From Nocardioides_C sp963700955 (lineage in GTDB: Bacteria; Actinomycetota; Actinomycetes; Propionibacteriales; Nocardioidaceae): DNA of 64,000 nucleotides. Shown here one piece after another: positions 53,295 to 61,551 of this stretch. The stretch lies in NCBI GenBank assembly GCA_963700955.1, contig CAVOZH010000012.1, positions 620,001 through 684,000 of the forward strand. The letters run 5' to 3'. The position numbers and the translations under genes were made by a program. The number at the start of each line of letters is the position of its first letter. Position 1 is the first letter of the stretch. The notes below the pieces were generated by a model. The model saw only the letters and a list, made by a program, of their open reading frames with translations, was not told the DNA's origin and searched no databases.

Positions 53295-53420
53295 CTAGTT
53301 GTCGTCGGGGCGCTGGCCGCCGTTGTCCCGCAGGTCGAGAGCCGCCTGCAGGGCTGCCTCGTTCGCTGCGTTCGCGAACTCGTGTCGGGCCGGGCCCCAC
53401 TCGGGATACATGTCATACAT
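53295..53420 (-). CDS. Small conserved protein upstream of leuB
   Basis: 41 residues: MYDMYPEWGPARHEFANAAN then EAALQAALDLRDNGGQRPDD. It has a GGAG ribosome-binding site 7 bases before the ATG and codon use like the neighbours. The MYDMYPEWGPA start and the ALDLRDNGG end look like a small protein found next to leuB in related actinobacteria, but I cannot name a family. It is probably cotranscribed with leuB. Confidence 0.6.
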   Translation of the reverse strand: MYDMYPEWGPARHEFANAANEAALQAALDLRDNGGQRPDDN

Positions 53421-53686
53421 GGGTCTGCTCCAAGGATCGAACGCGCCTGGCGGCGCTGGATGTCTTCGGTGGTTGCTGCAGCGGATCGCACGGGGTGCCC
53501 GTGGCGTGATCTGATGCGTCTGGCCAGTCGGACTCTCGACGGCCGGCTCCGCTGCAAGCTGAAGAGACTCGATCCTCGAGTGCGGGTTTCGCGTCTGCGA
53601 GGGGATCTCTGACGTTGGGTGCAGGTGATGCGTGCTTCGCGCCACTCGCTGCGGAGGTTCTTCGTAGGGCCAGGCAACGCCGAACT

Positions 53687-53725
53687 CCGCGGCGAGGTGG
53701 CCTTACTTAACAGGCCTCGCCGCGG
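53687..53725 (-). promoter_or_regulatory. Stem-loop in the leuB operon leader
   Basis: Arms CCGCGGCGAGG and CCTCGCCGCGG pair perfectly over 11 bp with a 17-base loop, overlapping the end of the candidate leader peptide. No T-run follows, so it may act by another route such as Rho-dependent control or mRNA processing. The 453-base stretch 53421-53873 holds this leader, the operator and promoter region and the methyltransferase 5' region; I see no further gene in it. Confidence 0.55.
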
Positions 53726-53754
53726 CAGCCGATAAGTACGAAGAAGCTCCGCAT
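53707..53754 (-). CDS. Candidate leader peptide of the leuB operon (MRSFFVLIGCRGEAC)
   Basis: 15 codons from ATG to TAA containing consecutive Val-Leu-Ile codons (GTA CTT ATC), which are rare codons in this GC-rich DNA. The stem-loop starts inside it. No clear Shine-Dalgarno sequence; TACCCT 9 bases before the ATG may be a -10 element of a nearly leaderless transcript. Weaker than the cimA and ilvB leaders because no T-rich terminator follows. Confidence 0.5.
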   Translation of the reverse strand: MRSFFVLIGCRGEAC

Positions 53755-53808
53755 GGTGAGTCAAGGGTAGCCAGTCGGCTCTCGCCGAACGGGTTCTTCT
53801 TACACCCT

Positions 53809-53823
53809 TCTCATAATGCGAGA
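53809..53823. promoter_or_regulatory. Candidate IclR operator upstream of the leuB operon
   Basis: TCTCATAATGCGAGA matches TCTCA-N4-GCGAGA exactly, and the 12 bases ATGCGAGACGGC are identical to the leuC/IclR site. It lies 55-69 bases upstream of the candidate leader peptide and 51 bases upstream of the divergent methyltransferase. Confidence 0.6.
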
Positions 53824-53873
53824 CGGCGTACCGAAAGATGGACACTTTCGCCGGGTTTGGCAGACTGCAACGC

Positions 53874-54440
53874 ATGAGCGCCCCCCTCGAGCTCCCCACA
53901 CCGGTCTCGCGTGCCTTCGACGTCTCGCGGCGTAGCGGCTACGTGTCTTTCTGCCGCAACGAGACCGGCCGCCTGCTCGCGACCCTGGCCGCGACGAGGA
54001 CCGGGACGCTGGCGGAGTTCGGCACTGGCTGCGGCGTCGGAACGGCATGGCTGCGCAGCGGGGTCCGAGGGGACGCGAAGATCCTCACCGCAGAGCTCAA
54101 CCCGGCGCTCGCCGAGGCGGCCGCCGAGATCTTCGTCGACGACCCCCAGGTGGAGGTGGTCTCCGCCGACTGGTCGACTCTCCGCGACCGCGGCCCGTTC
54201 TCCCTGCTGTTCCTCGACGCCAAGGAGCCCAAGGGCAGCGGTGCTGACACGATCATCGACCTGGTCGAACCCGGTGGCGTGGTCGTACTCGACGACTTCA
54301 CGCCCTGCGCGTCATGGCCCCCCGTCTTCGACGGCCGCGTGGACGTGGTCCGCGAGCAGTGGCTGACCGACGAGCGGTTCACGACCGTCGAGGTGATGGT
54401 GGCCTCTGACGCCGCGGTGCTCATCGCCGTGAAGCGCTGA
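53874..54440 (+). CDS. SAM-dependent methyltransferase (O-methyltransferase-like)
   Basis: 188 residues from ATG 53874 (MSAPLELPTPVSRAFDVSRR); an in-frame ATG at 53838 would add 12 residues that look unlike the family. SAM-binding motif LAEFGTGCGVGTAWLRSG near residue 44, then AELNPALAEAA and the acidic DWSTLRDRGPFSLLFLDAKE. It resembles class I O-methyltransferases of catechol-like substrates, but the substrate is unknown. Divergent from the leuB operon and sharing its upstream region. Confidence 0.78.
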   Translation: MSAPLELPTPVSRAFDVSRRSGYVSFCRNETGRLLATLAATRTGTLAEFGTGCGVGTAWLRSGVRGDAKILTAELNPALAEAAAEIFVDDPQVEVVSADWSTLRDRGPFSLLFLDAKEPKGSGADTIIDLVEPGGVVVLDDFTPCASWPPVFDGRVDVVREQWLTDERFTTVEVMVASDAAVLIAVKR

Positions 54441-54500
54441 GCCTGCCCGACGTACCGCTGAGAGCTCGGAGTACGACGGGCAGGGCGACGTCGTGCCGGC

Positions 54501-56090
54501 CTACTCGGTGAGGTCGACCGCGCAGACCGACTCGGCGTCCATCGCAGCCTTGATCTCCTCGAGCACCTCCGGCGGGATCACGGAGTCCACCGACAGCGCG
54601 ACGAGCGCGTGGCCGCCCTTGGCGTCGCGCGCCACCTGCATGCCGGCGATGTTGACTTCCGCCTGCCCGAGGATCTGACCGACGGTACCGACCATGCCGG
54701 GGCGGTCGGAGTAGCGGAAGAAGGCGAGGTGCTCGGTGGGCTCGATGTCGACGTCGTAGCCGTTGACCTCGACGAGCCGCTCCCGCTGGGCGATGCCCAC
54801 CAGCGTGCCGGAGACGGAGACCTGTGAACCGTCCTTGAGCGTGCCGCGCAGCGTGATCAGGTTGCGGTGGTCGGGGCTGTCGGCGTCGGTGACGAGGCGG
54901 ACCTCGACGCCGCGCTCCGCCGCGAGCAGGGGCGCGTTCACGTAGGAGACCTGCTCCTCGATGATGTCGCTGAAGACCCCCTTGAGGGCGGCGAGCTCGA
55001 GGACCTTGACGTCGTACTGCGTGATCTCGCCGCGCACCTCGACGTCGAGCTGCTGGGCGACCTCGCCGGCGAGGCCGGTGAATACCCGACCGAGCTTCTC
55101 GACCAGCGGGATGCCCGGGCGGACATCCTCGGCGATGACGCCGCCCTGCACGTTCACGGCGTCGGGGACGAGCTCGCCGCCAAGGGCCAGGCGGACCGAC
55201 TTCGCCACCGCGACGCCGGCCTTCTCCTGGGCCTCGTCGGTCGAGGCGCCGAGGTGGGGTGTCGCGATGACGTTCTCGAACTCGAACAGCGGACTGTCGG
55301 TGCAGGGCTCGCTCGCGAACACGTCGAGTCCGGCCGCGGCGACCCTGCCCTCCTTGACGGCGACGTACAGCGCGTGCTCGTCGACGATCCCTCCGCGGGC
55401 GGCGTTGACGAGGACCAGGCTCGGCTTGACCTTCGCCAGCTCCTCCTCCCCGATCAGCCCGACGGTCTCGGGGGTCTTGGGCAGGTGCACGGACATGAAG
55501 TCCGCCTCGGCGAGCAGCTCCTCGAGGCTCACCAGCCGCACACCCATCTGGGCGGCACGACCCGCCTGCACGTAGGGGTCGTAGGCGATCACCTTCATCC
55601 CGAAGGCAGACAGTCGCTGCGCGACGAGCACGCCGATCCGGCCGAGGCCGACGATGCCGACGGTCTTCTCGTAGAGCTCGACGCCGGTGTACTTGCTGCG
55701 CTTCCACTCGCCGTTCTTCAAGGCGGCGTTGGCCGGCGCGATGTGGCGGGCTGCCGCGAGCATCAGCGCGACGGCGAGCTCGGCTGCGGAGACGATGTTC
55801 GAGGTCGGTGCGTTGACGACCATGACGCCGCTCTGCGTCGCCGCCCTCACGTCGACGTTGTCCAGCCCGACCCCTGCACGGGCGATGACCTTGAGCCGCT
55901 TGGCCGCCTCGAGCGCCTCGGCGTCGACCTTCGTGGCGCTGCGGACCAGGATCGCGTCGACGTCCGCGATGGCCGGCAGCAGCTCGGCACGGTCGGCGCC
56001 GTTGCAGCTGCGGATCTCGAAGTCGGGGCCAAGCGCCTCGACCGTGGCGGGGCTGAGCTCTTCTGCGATGAGTACGACGGGCTTGCTCAC
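54501..56090 (-). CDS. serA: D-3-phosphoglycerate dehydrogenase
   Basis: 529 residues, the long type-1 SerA with ASB and ACT domains. It makes 3-phosphohydroxypyruvate, the first step of serine synthesis. Substrate-binding RAGVGLDNVDV near residue 70, NAD-binding VGIVGLGRIGVLVAQ near residue 145, catalytic Arg in NAARGGIVDEHAL and catalytic His in ATPHLGASTDEAQ. The C-terminal ACT domain (FRYSDRPGMVGTVGQILGQA) mediates serine feedback. Confidence 0.96.
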   Translation of the reverse strand: MSKPVVLIAEELSPATVEALGPDFEIRSCNGADRAELLPAIADVDAILVRSATKVDAEALEAAKRLKVIARAGVGLDNVDVRAATQSGVMVVNAPTSNIVSAAELAVALMLAAARHIAPANAALKNGEWKRSKYTGVELYEKTVGIVGLGRIGVLVAQRLSAFGMKVIAYDPYVQAGRAAQMGVRLVSLEELLAEADFMSVHLPKTPETVGLIGEEELAKVKPSLVLVNAARGGIVDEHALYVAVKEGRVAAAGLDVFASEPCTDSPLFEFENVIATPHLGASTDEAQEKAGVAVAKSVRLALGGELVPDAVNVQGGVIAEDVRPGIPLVEKLGRVFTGLAGEVAQQLDVEVRGEITQYDVKVLELAALKGVFSDIIEEQVSYVNAPLLAAERGVEVRLVTDADSPDHRNLITLRGTLKDGSQVSVSGTLVGIAQRERLVEVNGYDVDIEPTEHLAFFRYSDRPGMVGTVGQILGQAEVNIAGMQVARDAKGGHALVALSVDSVIPPEVLEEIKAAMDAESVCAVDLTE

Positions 56091-56187
56091 GAGATACCCC
56101 TCAGAGTGTTGTGAGTCGGCATGTGATGGCTCTGCTTCTCGCCTCGGCGAGAGCGGCCGCGCACGACGCTGTGCCCGATCTCAGACT

Positions 56188-57636
56188 CTACCCGATACGG
56201 CTCCCGCCATCCGTTGCGACCGTCGCTTCAGAACGTGGCTCGGGCTTGTCCCTGTCCACCGGGACCGACTCCGGCAGCGCATCGGACTCCGGCGTCGCGA
56301 CCTGTCTCGTTCCGCGACCGACCCAGAGGAGAAGCAGGCCGAGCGAGCCGGCGATCGCCGGCCAGTACACGTAGCGGTAGATCCCCACCGGCAAGATGGG
56401 CAGGTAGCCGAGCACGTACACGACCGAGCTGACACCCATCGCCCGGATCGGCATGGAGAAGACCCCCTTGCCGGGGCGGAAGGACATCACGAGCCCGACG
56501 ACGAGCCAGAGCCCGCCGGTGAACAGCCACGGCACGTCCTTGACCGCTGCCAGGACGTAGGTGCGAAGCGAGTCCTCGAGCCTGGGGTGCGCGATCTGGA
56601 GACCCAGGTCGTTGCGCACGACCCTGCCGGCGTACTCGTACTTGTTGTTGAACATCAGCCGCGAGAAGACCTGCAAGCGGTACTGAAGGTAACCGGAGAG
56701 GTGCCCGGGCATCTCGCTGACCCACAAGGACTTGATCTCGTCCGTATGGGCAACCGCGGTGTACGGCCCCTTCGCCCCGCCTCCGTAACAGGTCCAGTAG
56801 GCGTTCGAGAGAGAGTTCATCCGCTCGCACTTCTTGGCCGCACTCACCAGATGCTCCCGGAGAGCGGGTGACACGTCCGCCGACCGCAGCTCGTCGACGT
56901 TGAGCACGTGGAGCAGGTCGTCGAGCATCACCTGCGAGACCTGGCTCGTGTGGATCGGGTGCGCGACAGAGCTGATGGCGACGCTGGGCACGACAAGGCC
57001 GACGACGAGTGTGGCCGACGCGAACAACCACGTCTTCCGCCCCGGACGGGGCCAGAGCGCGAGCACGAGCATCACGAACACCGGGATGGCGGCGAAGATC
57101 GCGTTCTTGCGCACCAGGATCGCGTAGACCAGGAAGAGGACGCCCAGCCCGAAGAGAGCCCAACGCGCGGCCGGGCGGCGAGGTCGGAAGCGCATCGCGA
57201 CGATCGCGACGGCACTTGCGGCGAGGAAGGCGAACGCCATCTGGACGTCCTTCCAGACCACGCCGACGAAGGTGAGGACGTGGGGAGCGAGCCCGACGGC
57301 GAGGACGGCCAGGGACCCCGCGCGGTTCCTGGTCAGGTCCCAGACACACCAGGCAATGACGAACAGCGAGGCCCAGAGGATGACGACCTGAAGGATCGCC
57401 ATGGTCGCCTGGGTGCCGGTCACCTCGATGAGCACCCGCCACAGCAGGCTCATGACCGGGGGGTGCCAGTCGCTCATCGGTCTCCGGCCCATCGCCTGCT
57501 CCAGCTGGAACATCGCGTCCGCGCTGATGTAGCCGGGAGAGAACACGATGCTGGTGGCCAGACAACCGGCAGCGGCCAGGGCGGCGAGGATCCAGACCCA
57601 GCCCCGTTCACGCCAGTTCGATAGGAGTTGAGCCAT
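56188..57636 (-). CDS. Multispanning membrane protein, GT-C glycosyltransferase-like
   Basis: 482 residues with about ten predicted membrane helices. The first extracytoplasmic loop has SPGYISADAMFQLEQAMGRR and SDWHPPVMSLLW, an Asp/His-containing loop after TM1 as in GT-C enzymes that use polyprenyl-linked sugars. A soluble insert of about 90 residues (DDLLHVLNVDELRSADVSPA through WTCYGGGAKGPYTA) follows the middle helices. The exact family and substrate are not recognised. It lies alone between ilvC and serA. Confidence 0.78.
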   Translation of the reverse strand: MAQLLSNWRERGWVWILAALAAAGCLATSIVFSPGYISADAMFQLEQAMGRRPMSDWHPPVMSLLWRVLIEVTGTQATMAILQVVILWASLFVIAWCVWDLTRNRAGSLAVLAVGLAPHVLTFVGVVWKDVQMAFAFLAASAVAIVAMRFRPRRPAARWALFGLGVLFLVYAILVRKNAIFAAIPVFVMLVLALWPRPGRKTWLFASATLVVGLVVPSVAISSVAHPIHTSQVSQVMLDDLLHVLNVDELRSADVSPALREHLVSAAKKCERMNSLSNAYWTCYGGGAKGPYTAVAHTDEIKSLWVSEMPGHLSGYLQYRLQVFSRLMFNNKYEYAGRVVRNDLGLQIAHPRLEDSLRTYVLAAVKDVPWLFTGGLWLVVGLVMSFRPGKGVFSMPIRAMGVSSVVYVLGYLPILPVGIYRYVYWPAIAGSLGLLLLWVGRGTRQVATPESDALPESVPVDRDKPEPRSEATVATDGGSRIG

Positions 57637-57759
57637 GGGCGGCGATGCTACCAGTGGGATGAGAGGCCACGAGCTCGGCCGCCTCGGCGTACGGGATGCT
57701 CTCGACGACGCCGAGGAGCCCGTGGCCGGTCGGTCAGGCTGGGGCCCTCCCGATGGAAA

Positions 57760-57799
57760 GCGTCGCTTCCCCCGATGAGCTCACCGAGGGAAGTGACGC
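57760..57799 (-). terminator. Terminator downstream of ilvC
   Basis: Arms GCGTCGCTTCCC and GGGAAGTGACGC pair over 12 bp with one G-U; on the minus strand TTTCC follows. It lies 31 bases past the ilvC stop. Confidence 0.65.
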
Positions 57800-57829
57800 G
57801 ATCTCTGCGGGACCTTGGGAACCCCCCGG

Positions 57830-58858
57830 TCAGCGGGTGGCGGTGCCCTCGGTGTAGTCGGCGTCGTGCGACTTCACCCAGCTCATCAGCTTGCGCAGCT
57901 CGCGGCCGGTCTTCTCGATCGGGTGCTGCTCGCCCTTGGCGCGCAGCTCCTTGAACTCCGGCGCACCGGCGTCCTGGTCGTCGATGAAGCGCTTGGCGAA
58001 GGCGCCGTTCTGGATGTCCCCGAGGACGTCCTTCATGCGCTCCTTGACCGAGTCGTCGATGACTCGCGGACCCGAGACGTAGTCGCCGTACTCCGCCGTG
58101 TCGGAGACCGACCAGCGCTGCTTGGCGATGCCGCCCTCGTACATCAGGTCGACGATCAGCTTGAGCTCGTGCAGGCACTCGAAGTAGGCCACCTCGGGCT
58201 GGTAACCCGCCTCGGTGAGGACCTCGAAGCCCTTCATCACCAGCTCGGAGACGCCGCCACAGAGAACGGCCTGCTCACCGAACAGGTCGGTCTCGGTCTC
58301 CTCGGTGAAGGTGGTCTTGATGCCGCCGGCGCGGAGGCCGCCGATCCCCTTGGCGTAGGACAGCGCGAGGTCCCAGGCCTTGCCGGTCGCGTCCTTCTCG
58401 ACCGCGACGAGGACCGGGACACCGCGGCCCTCGGAGTACTCGCGACGCACCAGGTGACCGGGCCCCTTGGGCGCCACCATGGCGACGTCGACGCCCTCGG
58501 GCGGGGTGATGTAGCCGAAACGGATGTTGAAGCCGTGGCCGAAGAAGAGCGCGTCGCCCTCGACGAGGTTCGGCTCGACGGCCTCCTTGTAGAGGTTCCG
58601 CTGCACGTGGTCGGGCGCGAGGATCATGATCAGGTCGGCCTCCTCGCAGGCCTCGTACGGCGTGAGGACCCGCAGCCCCTCGGCCTCGGCCTTGGCGCGG
58701 CTCTTCGAGCCCTCCGGCAGGCCGACGCGCACGTCGACGCCGGAGTCACGCAAGGACAGCGCGTGGGCGTGGCCCTGGCTGCCGTACCCGAGCACCGCAA
58801 CGTTGCGGCCCTGGATCACGGACAGGTCGGCGTCATCGTCGTAGAACATCTCAGCCAC
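57830..58858 (-). CDS. ilvC: Ketol-acid reductoisomerase (class I)
   Basis: 342 residues. It isomerises and reduces acetolactate/acetohydroxybutyrate with NADPH. N-terminal Rossmann motif VAVLGYGSQGHAHALSLRDS near residue 21, KGPGHLVRREY near residue 132, then the knotted C-terminal domain with FECLHELKLIVDLMYEGGIA. Start GTG at 58858 with AAGGAG upstream. It follows ilvN after 122 bases, a gap containing an 8-bp inverted repeat (CGTTGTAA at 58919 and TTACAACG at 58954), so it may have its own promoter. Confidence 0.96.
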   Translation of the reverse strand: MAEMFYDDDADLSVIQGRNVAVLGYGSQGHAHALSLRDSGVDVRVGLPEGSKSRAKAEAEGLRVLTPYEACEEADLIMILAPDHVQRNLYKEAVEPNLVEGDALFFGHGFNIRFGYITPPEGVDVAMVAPKGPGHLVRREYSEGRGVPVLVAVEKDATGKAWDLALSYAKGIGGLRAGGIKTTFTEETETDLFGEQAVLCGGVSELVMKGFEVLTEAGYQPEVAYFECLHELKLIVDLMYEGGIAKQRWSVSDTAEYGDYVSGPRVIDDSVKERMKDVLGDIQNGAFAKRFIDDQDAGAPEFKELRAKGEQHPIEKTGRELRKLMSWVKSHDADYTEGTATR

Positions 58859-58980
58859 GGTGGGCTCTCCTTCGTAGGTATCGCTTCATCTGGTGCGGTG
58901 CTCTGGACGGTTCCCAAGCGTTGTAAGGCTGGTGGAGCGTCCATAACCCCGCGTTACAACGGGACTGGGTACGGCGGGGG

Positions 58981-59520
58981 TCAGACCGCCGCGGGTGGTG
59001 CCGGGACGGGGACGGGGCGCAGGGTCCGGTCGGTGATCGAGCGACCACCGCGGCCGATCGCAACCATCCCGGACTGGACGAGCTCCCGGACGCCGAAGGG
59101 CTCGAGGACCTTGAGGAAGGCGTCGAGCTTCTCGGCGTTGCCCGTGACCTCGATGGTCACCGCGTCGGTGGCGACGTCGACCACCTTGGCCCGGAACAGC
59201 TGGACGGTCTCGAGGACCTGGCCGCGGGTCTCGACATCGGCCTTGACCTTGACGAGCAGCAGCTCGCGGGTCACCGACGCGGGATGGTCGAGCTCCACGA
59301 TCTTGATCACCTCGACCAGCTTGTTCAGCTGCTTGGTGACCTGCTCGAGAGGCGACTCCTCGACGTTGACCACGATCGTCATGCGGGACACCTCAGGGTG
59401 CTCCGTCGGCCCCACGGCGAGCGAGTCGATGTTGAAGCCCCGGCGGCTGAACAGGCCGGCGATCCGGGCGAGGACACCGGGCTTGTTCTCGACCAGGACG
59501 GACAGTGTGTGCTTGCTCAT
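58981..59520 (-). CDS. ilvN: Acetolactate synthase small (regulatory) subunit
   Basis: 179 residues. The N-terminal ACT domain, TLSVLVENKPGVLARIAGLF at residues 5-24, binds valine for feedback inhibition, and a second ACT-like C-terminal domain follows. It stimulates and regulates IlvB. It lies 13 bases downstream of ilvB. Confidence 0.96.
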   Translation of the reverse strand: MSKHTLSVLVENKPGVLARIAGLFSRRGFNIDSLAVGPTEHPEVSRMTIVVNVEESPLEQVTKQLNKLVEVIKIVELDHPASVTRELLLVKVKADVETRGQVLETVQLFRAKVVDVATDAVTIEVTGNAEKLDAFLKVLEPFGVRELVQSGMVAIGRGGRSITDRTLRPVPVPAPPAAV

Positions 59521-59533
59521 CGGCGGTTGCCCC

Positions 59534-61303
59534 TCACAGGTCGTCTTCTTCGAACTCGGGAGCCATGTCCCGGGCGAACTTGATGTCGTCGTTGCTCGTG
59601 CCGGCCGCGACCATCGGCCACACCATCGCGTCGCGGTGCACCCGGAAGTCGATCACCACCGGCACGTCGTTGATCTCCATCGCCTTCTGGATCGTGGCAT
59701 CGACGTCGTCGGGCGAGTCGCAGGCCAGTCCGACGCAGCCGTAGGCCTCGGCGAGCTTGACGAAGTCGGGGATGCGCACCTCCTCGCGCCGCTGCAGGTC
59801 GGTGTTGGAGTACCGCTCGTTGTAGAAGAGCGTCTGCCACTGCCGCACCATGCCGAGCGAGGAGTTGTTGATCACCGCGACCTTGATCGGGATGCCCTCG
59901 ATGGCGCAGGTCGCCAGCTCCTGGTTGGTCATCTGGAAGCACCCGTCGCCGTCGATCGCCCAGACCGTGGCCTCGGGGCGGGCCACCTTGGCACCCATCG
60001 CAGCCGGGACCGAGAAGCCCATCGTGCCGAGGCCGCCGGAGTTGATCCAGGTGTTGGGGTTCTCGTAGCCGATGAAGTGGGTGGCCCACATCTGGTGCTG
60101 ACCCACGCCGGCGACGTACACCGCGTCGGGTCCCGCGATCTGGCCGAGCCGTTCGAGGACGTACTGCGGCGCGAGCGAGCCGTCCTCGGGGGCGTCGTAG
60201 CCGAGCGGGTACTTCTGCTTGACGCCGCCGAGGAAGTCCGACCAGACCTGGTAGTCGCCGCGGCGGCCGGTGTCGGCCTCCGCCTGCAGCGCCACGATCA
60301 GGTCGGCGATCACCTCGCGCGCGTCGCCGACGATGGGCACGTCGACGGCCCGGTTCTTGCCGATCTCGGCGGGGTCGATGTCGGCGTGGACGATCCTCGC
60401 GTTGGGAGCGAACGAGTCGAGGTTGCCGGTGACCCGGTCGTCGAAGCGGGCGCCGAGGCTGACGATCAGGTCACTGCGCTGAAGGCCCGCGACCGCGGCC
60501 ACGGTGCCGTGCATGCCGGGCATCCCGAGGTGCTGGGGGTGGCTGTCGGGGAAGGCGCCCCGCGCCATCAGTGTCGTGACCACCGGGATCCCGGTCATCT
60601 CCGCGAGCACCCGCAGCTCCTTGGCCGCGCGGGCCCGGATCACGCCACCTCCGACGTACAGCACGGGTCGGTGCGACTCGAGGATCAGCTTGGCCGCCTC
60701 ACGCACCTGCTTGGCGTGCGGCCGGGTCACCGGGCGGTAGCCGGGGAGGTTCAGCTCGGTCGGCCACTCGAACGTGGTCGTCGCCTGCAGGGCGTCCTTG
60801 GAGACGTCGACCAGCACAGGTCCCGGCCGGCCGGTCGAGGCGATGTAGAACGCCTCCGCGATGGTGCGCGGGATCTCGGCCGCGTCGGTGACCAGGAAGT
60901 TGTGCTTGGTGATCGGCATCGTGATGCCGCGGATGTCCGCCTCCTGGAAGGCGTCGGTGCCGATCGACCCGCTGGCGACCTGCCCGGTGATCGCGACGAT
61001 CGGCACGGAGTCCATGTAGGCGTCGGCGATAGGCGTCACGAGGTTGGTCGCACCCGGGCCGCTGGTCGCCATGCAGACACCGACCTTGCCGGTCGCGGCG
61101 GCGTAGCCCTGGGCGGCGTGACCCGCGCCCTGCTCGTGGCGAACCAGGATGTGGCGGAGCTTGACCGAGTCGAAGAGCGGGTCGTACGCCGGAAGGATGG
61201 CACCACCAGGGATGCCGAATACGTTCTCGGCTCCAGCGCACTCCAACGCCTTGATGAGGGCCTGAGCCCCTGTCACACGCGCGCCGGTGGCCTGCTCGCT
61301 CAT
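59534..61303 (-). CDS. ilvB: Acetolactate synthase large subunit
   Basis: 589 residues, ThDP-dependent. It makes acetolactate and acetohydroxybutyrate for Val/Leu/Ile. N-terminal GAQALIKALECAGAENVFGI, catalytic Glu in HILVRHEQGAGHAAQGYAAA near residue 58, and the ThDP motif VWAIDGDGCFQMTNQELATC near residue 445. I start it at the ATG at 61303, which has AGGGAAGG 7 bases upstream. An open frame continues upstream to 61438 through the leader and terminator, but this is the attenuator region and not protein. Confidence 0.96.
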   Translation of the reverse strand: MSEQATGARVTGAQALIKALECAGAENVFGIPGGAILPAYDPLFDSVKLRHILVRHEQGAGHAAQGYAAATGKVGVCMATSGPGATNLVTPIADAYMDSVPIVAITGQVASGSIGTDAFQEADIRGITMPITKHNFLVTDAAEIPRTIAEAFYIASTGRPGPVLVDVSKDALQATTTFEWPTELNLPGYRPVTRPHAKQVREAAKLILESHRPVLYVGGGVIRARAAKELRVLAEMTGIPVVTTLMARGAFPDSHPQHLGMPGMHGTVAAVAGLQRSDLIVSLGARFDDRVTGNLDSFAPNARIVHADIDPAEIGKNRAVDVPIVGDAREVIADLIVALQAEADTGRRGDYQVWSDFLGGVKQKYPLGYDAPEDGSLAPQYVLERLGQIAGPDAVYVAGVGQHQMWATHFIGYENPNTWINSGGLGTMGFSVPAAMGAKVARPEATVWAIDGDGCFQMTNQELATCAIEGIPIKVAVINNSSLGMVRQWQTLFYNERYSNTDLQRREEVRIPDFVKLAEAYGCVGLACDSPDDVDATIQKAMEINDVPVVIDFRVHRDAMVWPMVAAGTSNDDIKFARDMAPEFEEDDL

Positions 61304-61338
61304 GTTCGCCTTCCCTCTGCTGTCGTGCCTCGCCCAAC

Positions 61339-61372
61339 AAAAAACCCCTCGGCCCGGTGGGCAAGCGAGGGG
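61339..61372 (-). terminator. ilvB leader attenuator terminator
   Basis: Minus strand: CCCCTCG, then ctt, GCCC, acc, GGGC and CGAGGGG, followed by six T. A textbook intrinsic terminator 36 bases upstream of the ilvB start. Upstream, arms GACGCGT and ACGCGTC around 61374-61416 can form the competing hairpin. Confidence 0.85.
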
Positions 61373-61403
61373 TGACGCGTGTGCTGCTGGCTGGATGAGC
61401 CGG

Positions 61404-61445
61404 TCAGCTGACGCGTCGCGTGCGTACAAGAATCTCAAAACGCAT
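61404..61445 (-). CDS. ilvB leader peptide (MRFEILVRTRRVS)
   Basis: 13 codons from ATG, with AGGGAAGG 7 bases upstream. Residues 5-7 are Ile-Leu-Val coded by ATT CTT GTA, all rare in this genome and covering all three branched-chain amino acids made by the downstream pathway. This fits ribosome-mediated attenuation, known for actinobacterial ilvB. Confidence 0.85.
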   Translation of the reverse strand: MRFEILVRTRRVS

Positions 61446-61551
61446 GGGACAACCTTCCCTGGCCGCGCATCCCCTCGTCAATCGAGTGTGACACGGGTCC
61501 CAAAATATGGAACGCCGGTCCCACATGATGGGCCCGGCGCTCATTACCCGC

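Noticed and set aside
58851..58889. Possible leader peptide overlapping the ilvC start (MKRYLRRRAHRG)
   Set aside because: It contains only one branched-chain codon, has no terminator after it and overlaps the ilvC start; chance is more likely.
57815..61375. Plus-strand open frame of about 1190 codons opposite ilvC, ilvN and ilvB
   Set aside because: Antisense to three clear biosynthetic genes; composition (Val/Arg/His/Asp) is that of a reverse-complement shadow.
61304..61438. N-terminal extension of IlvB by 45 residues
   Set aside because: The region contains the leader peptide and the T-tract terminator, and the ATG at 61303 has its own Shine-Dalgarno sequence.
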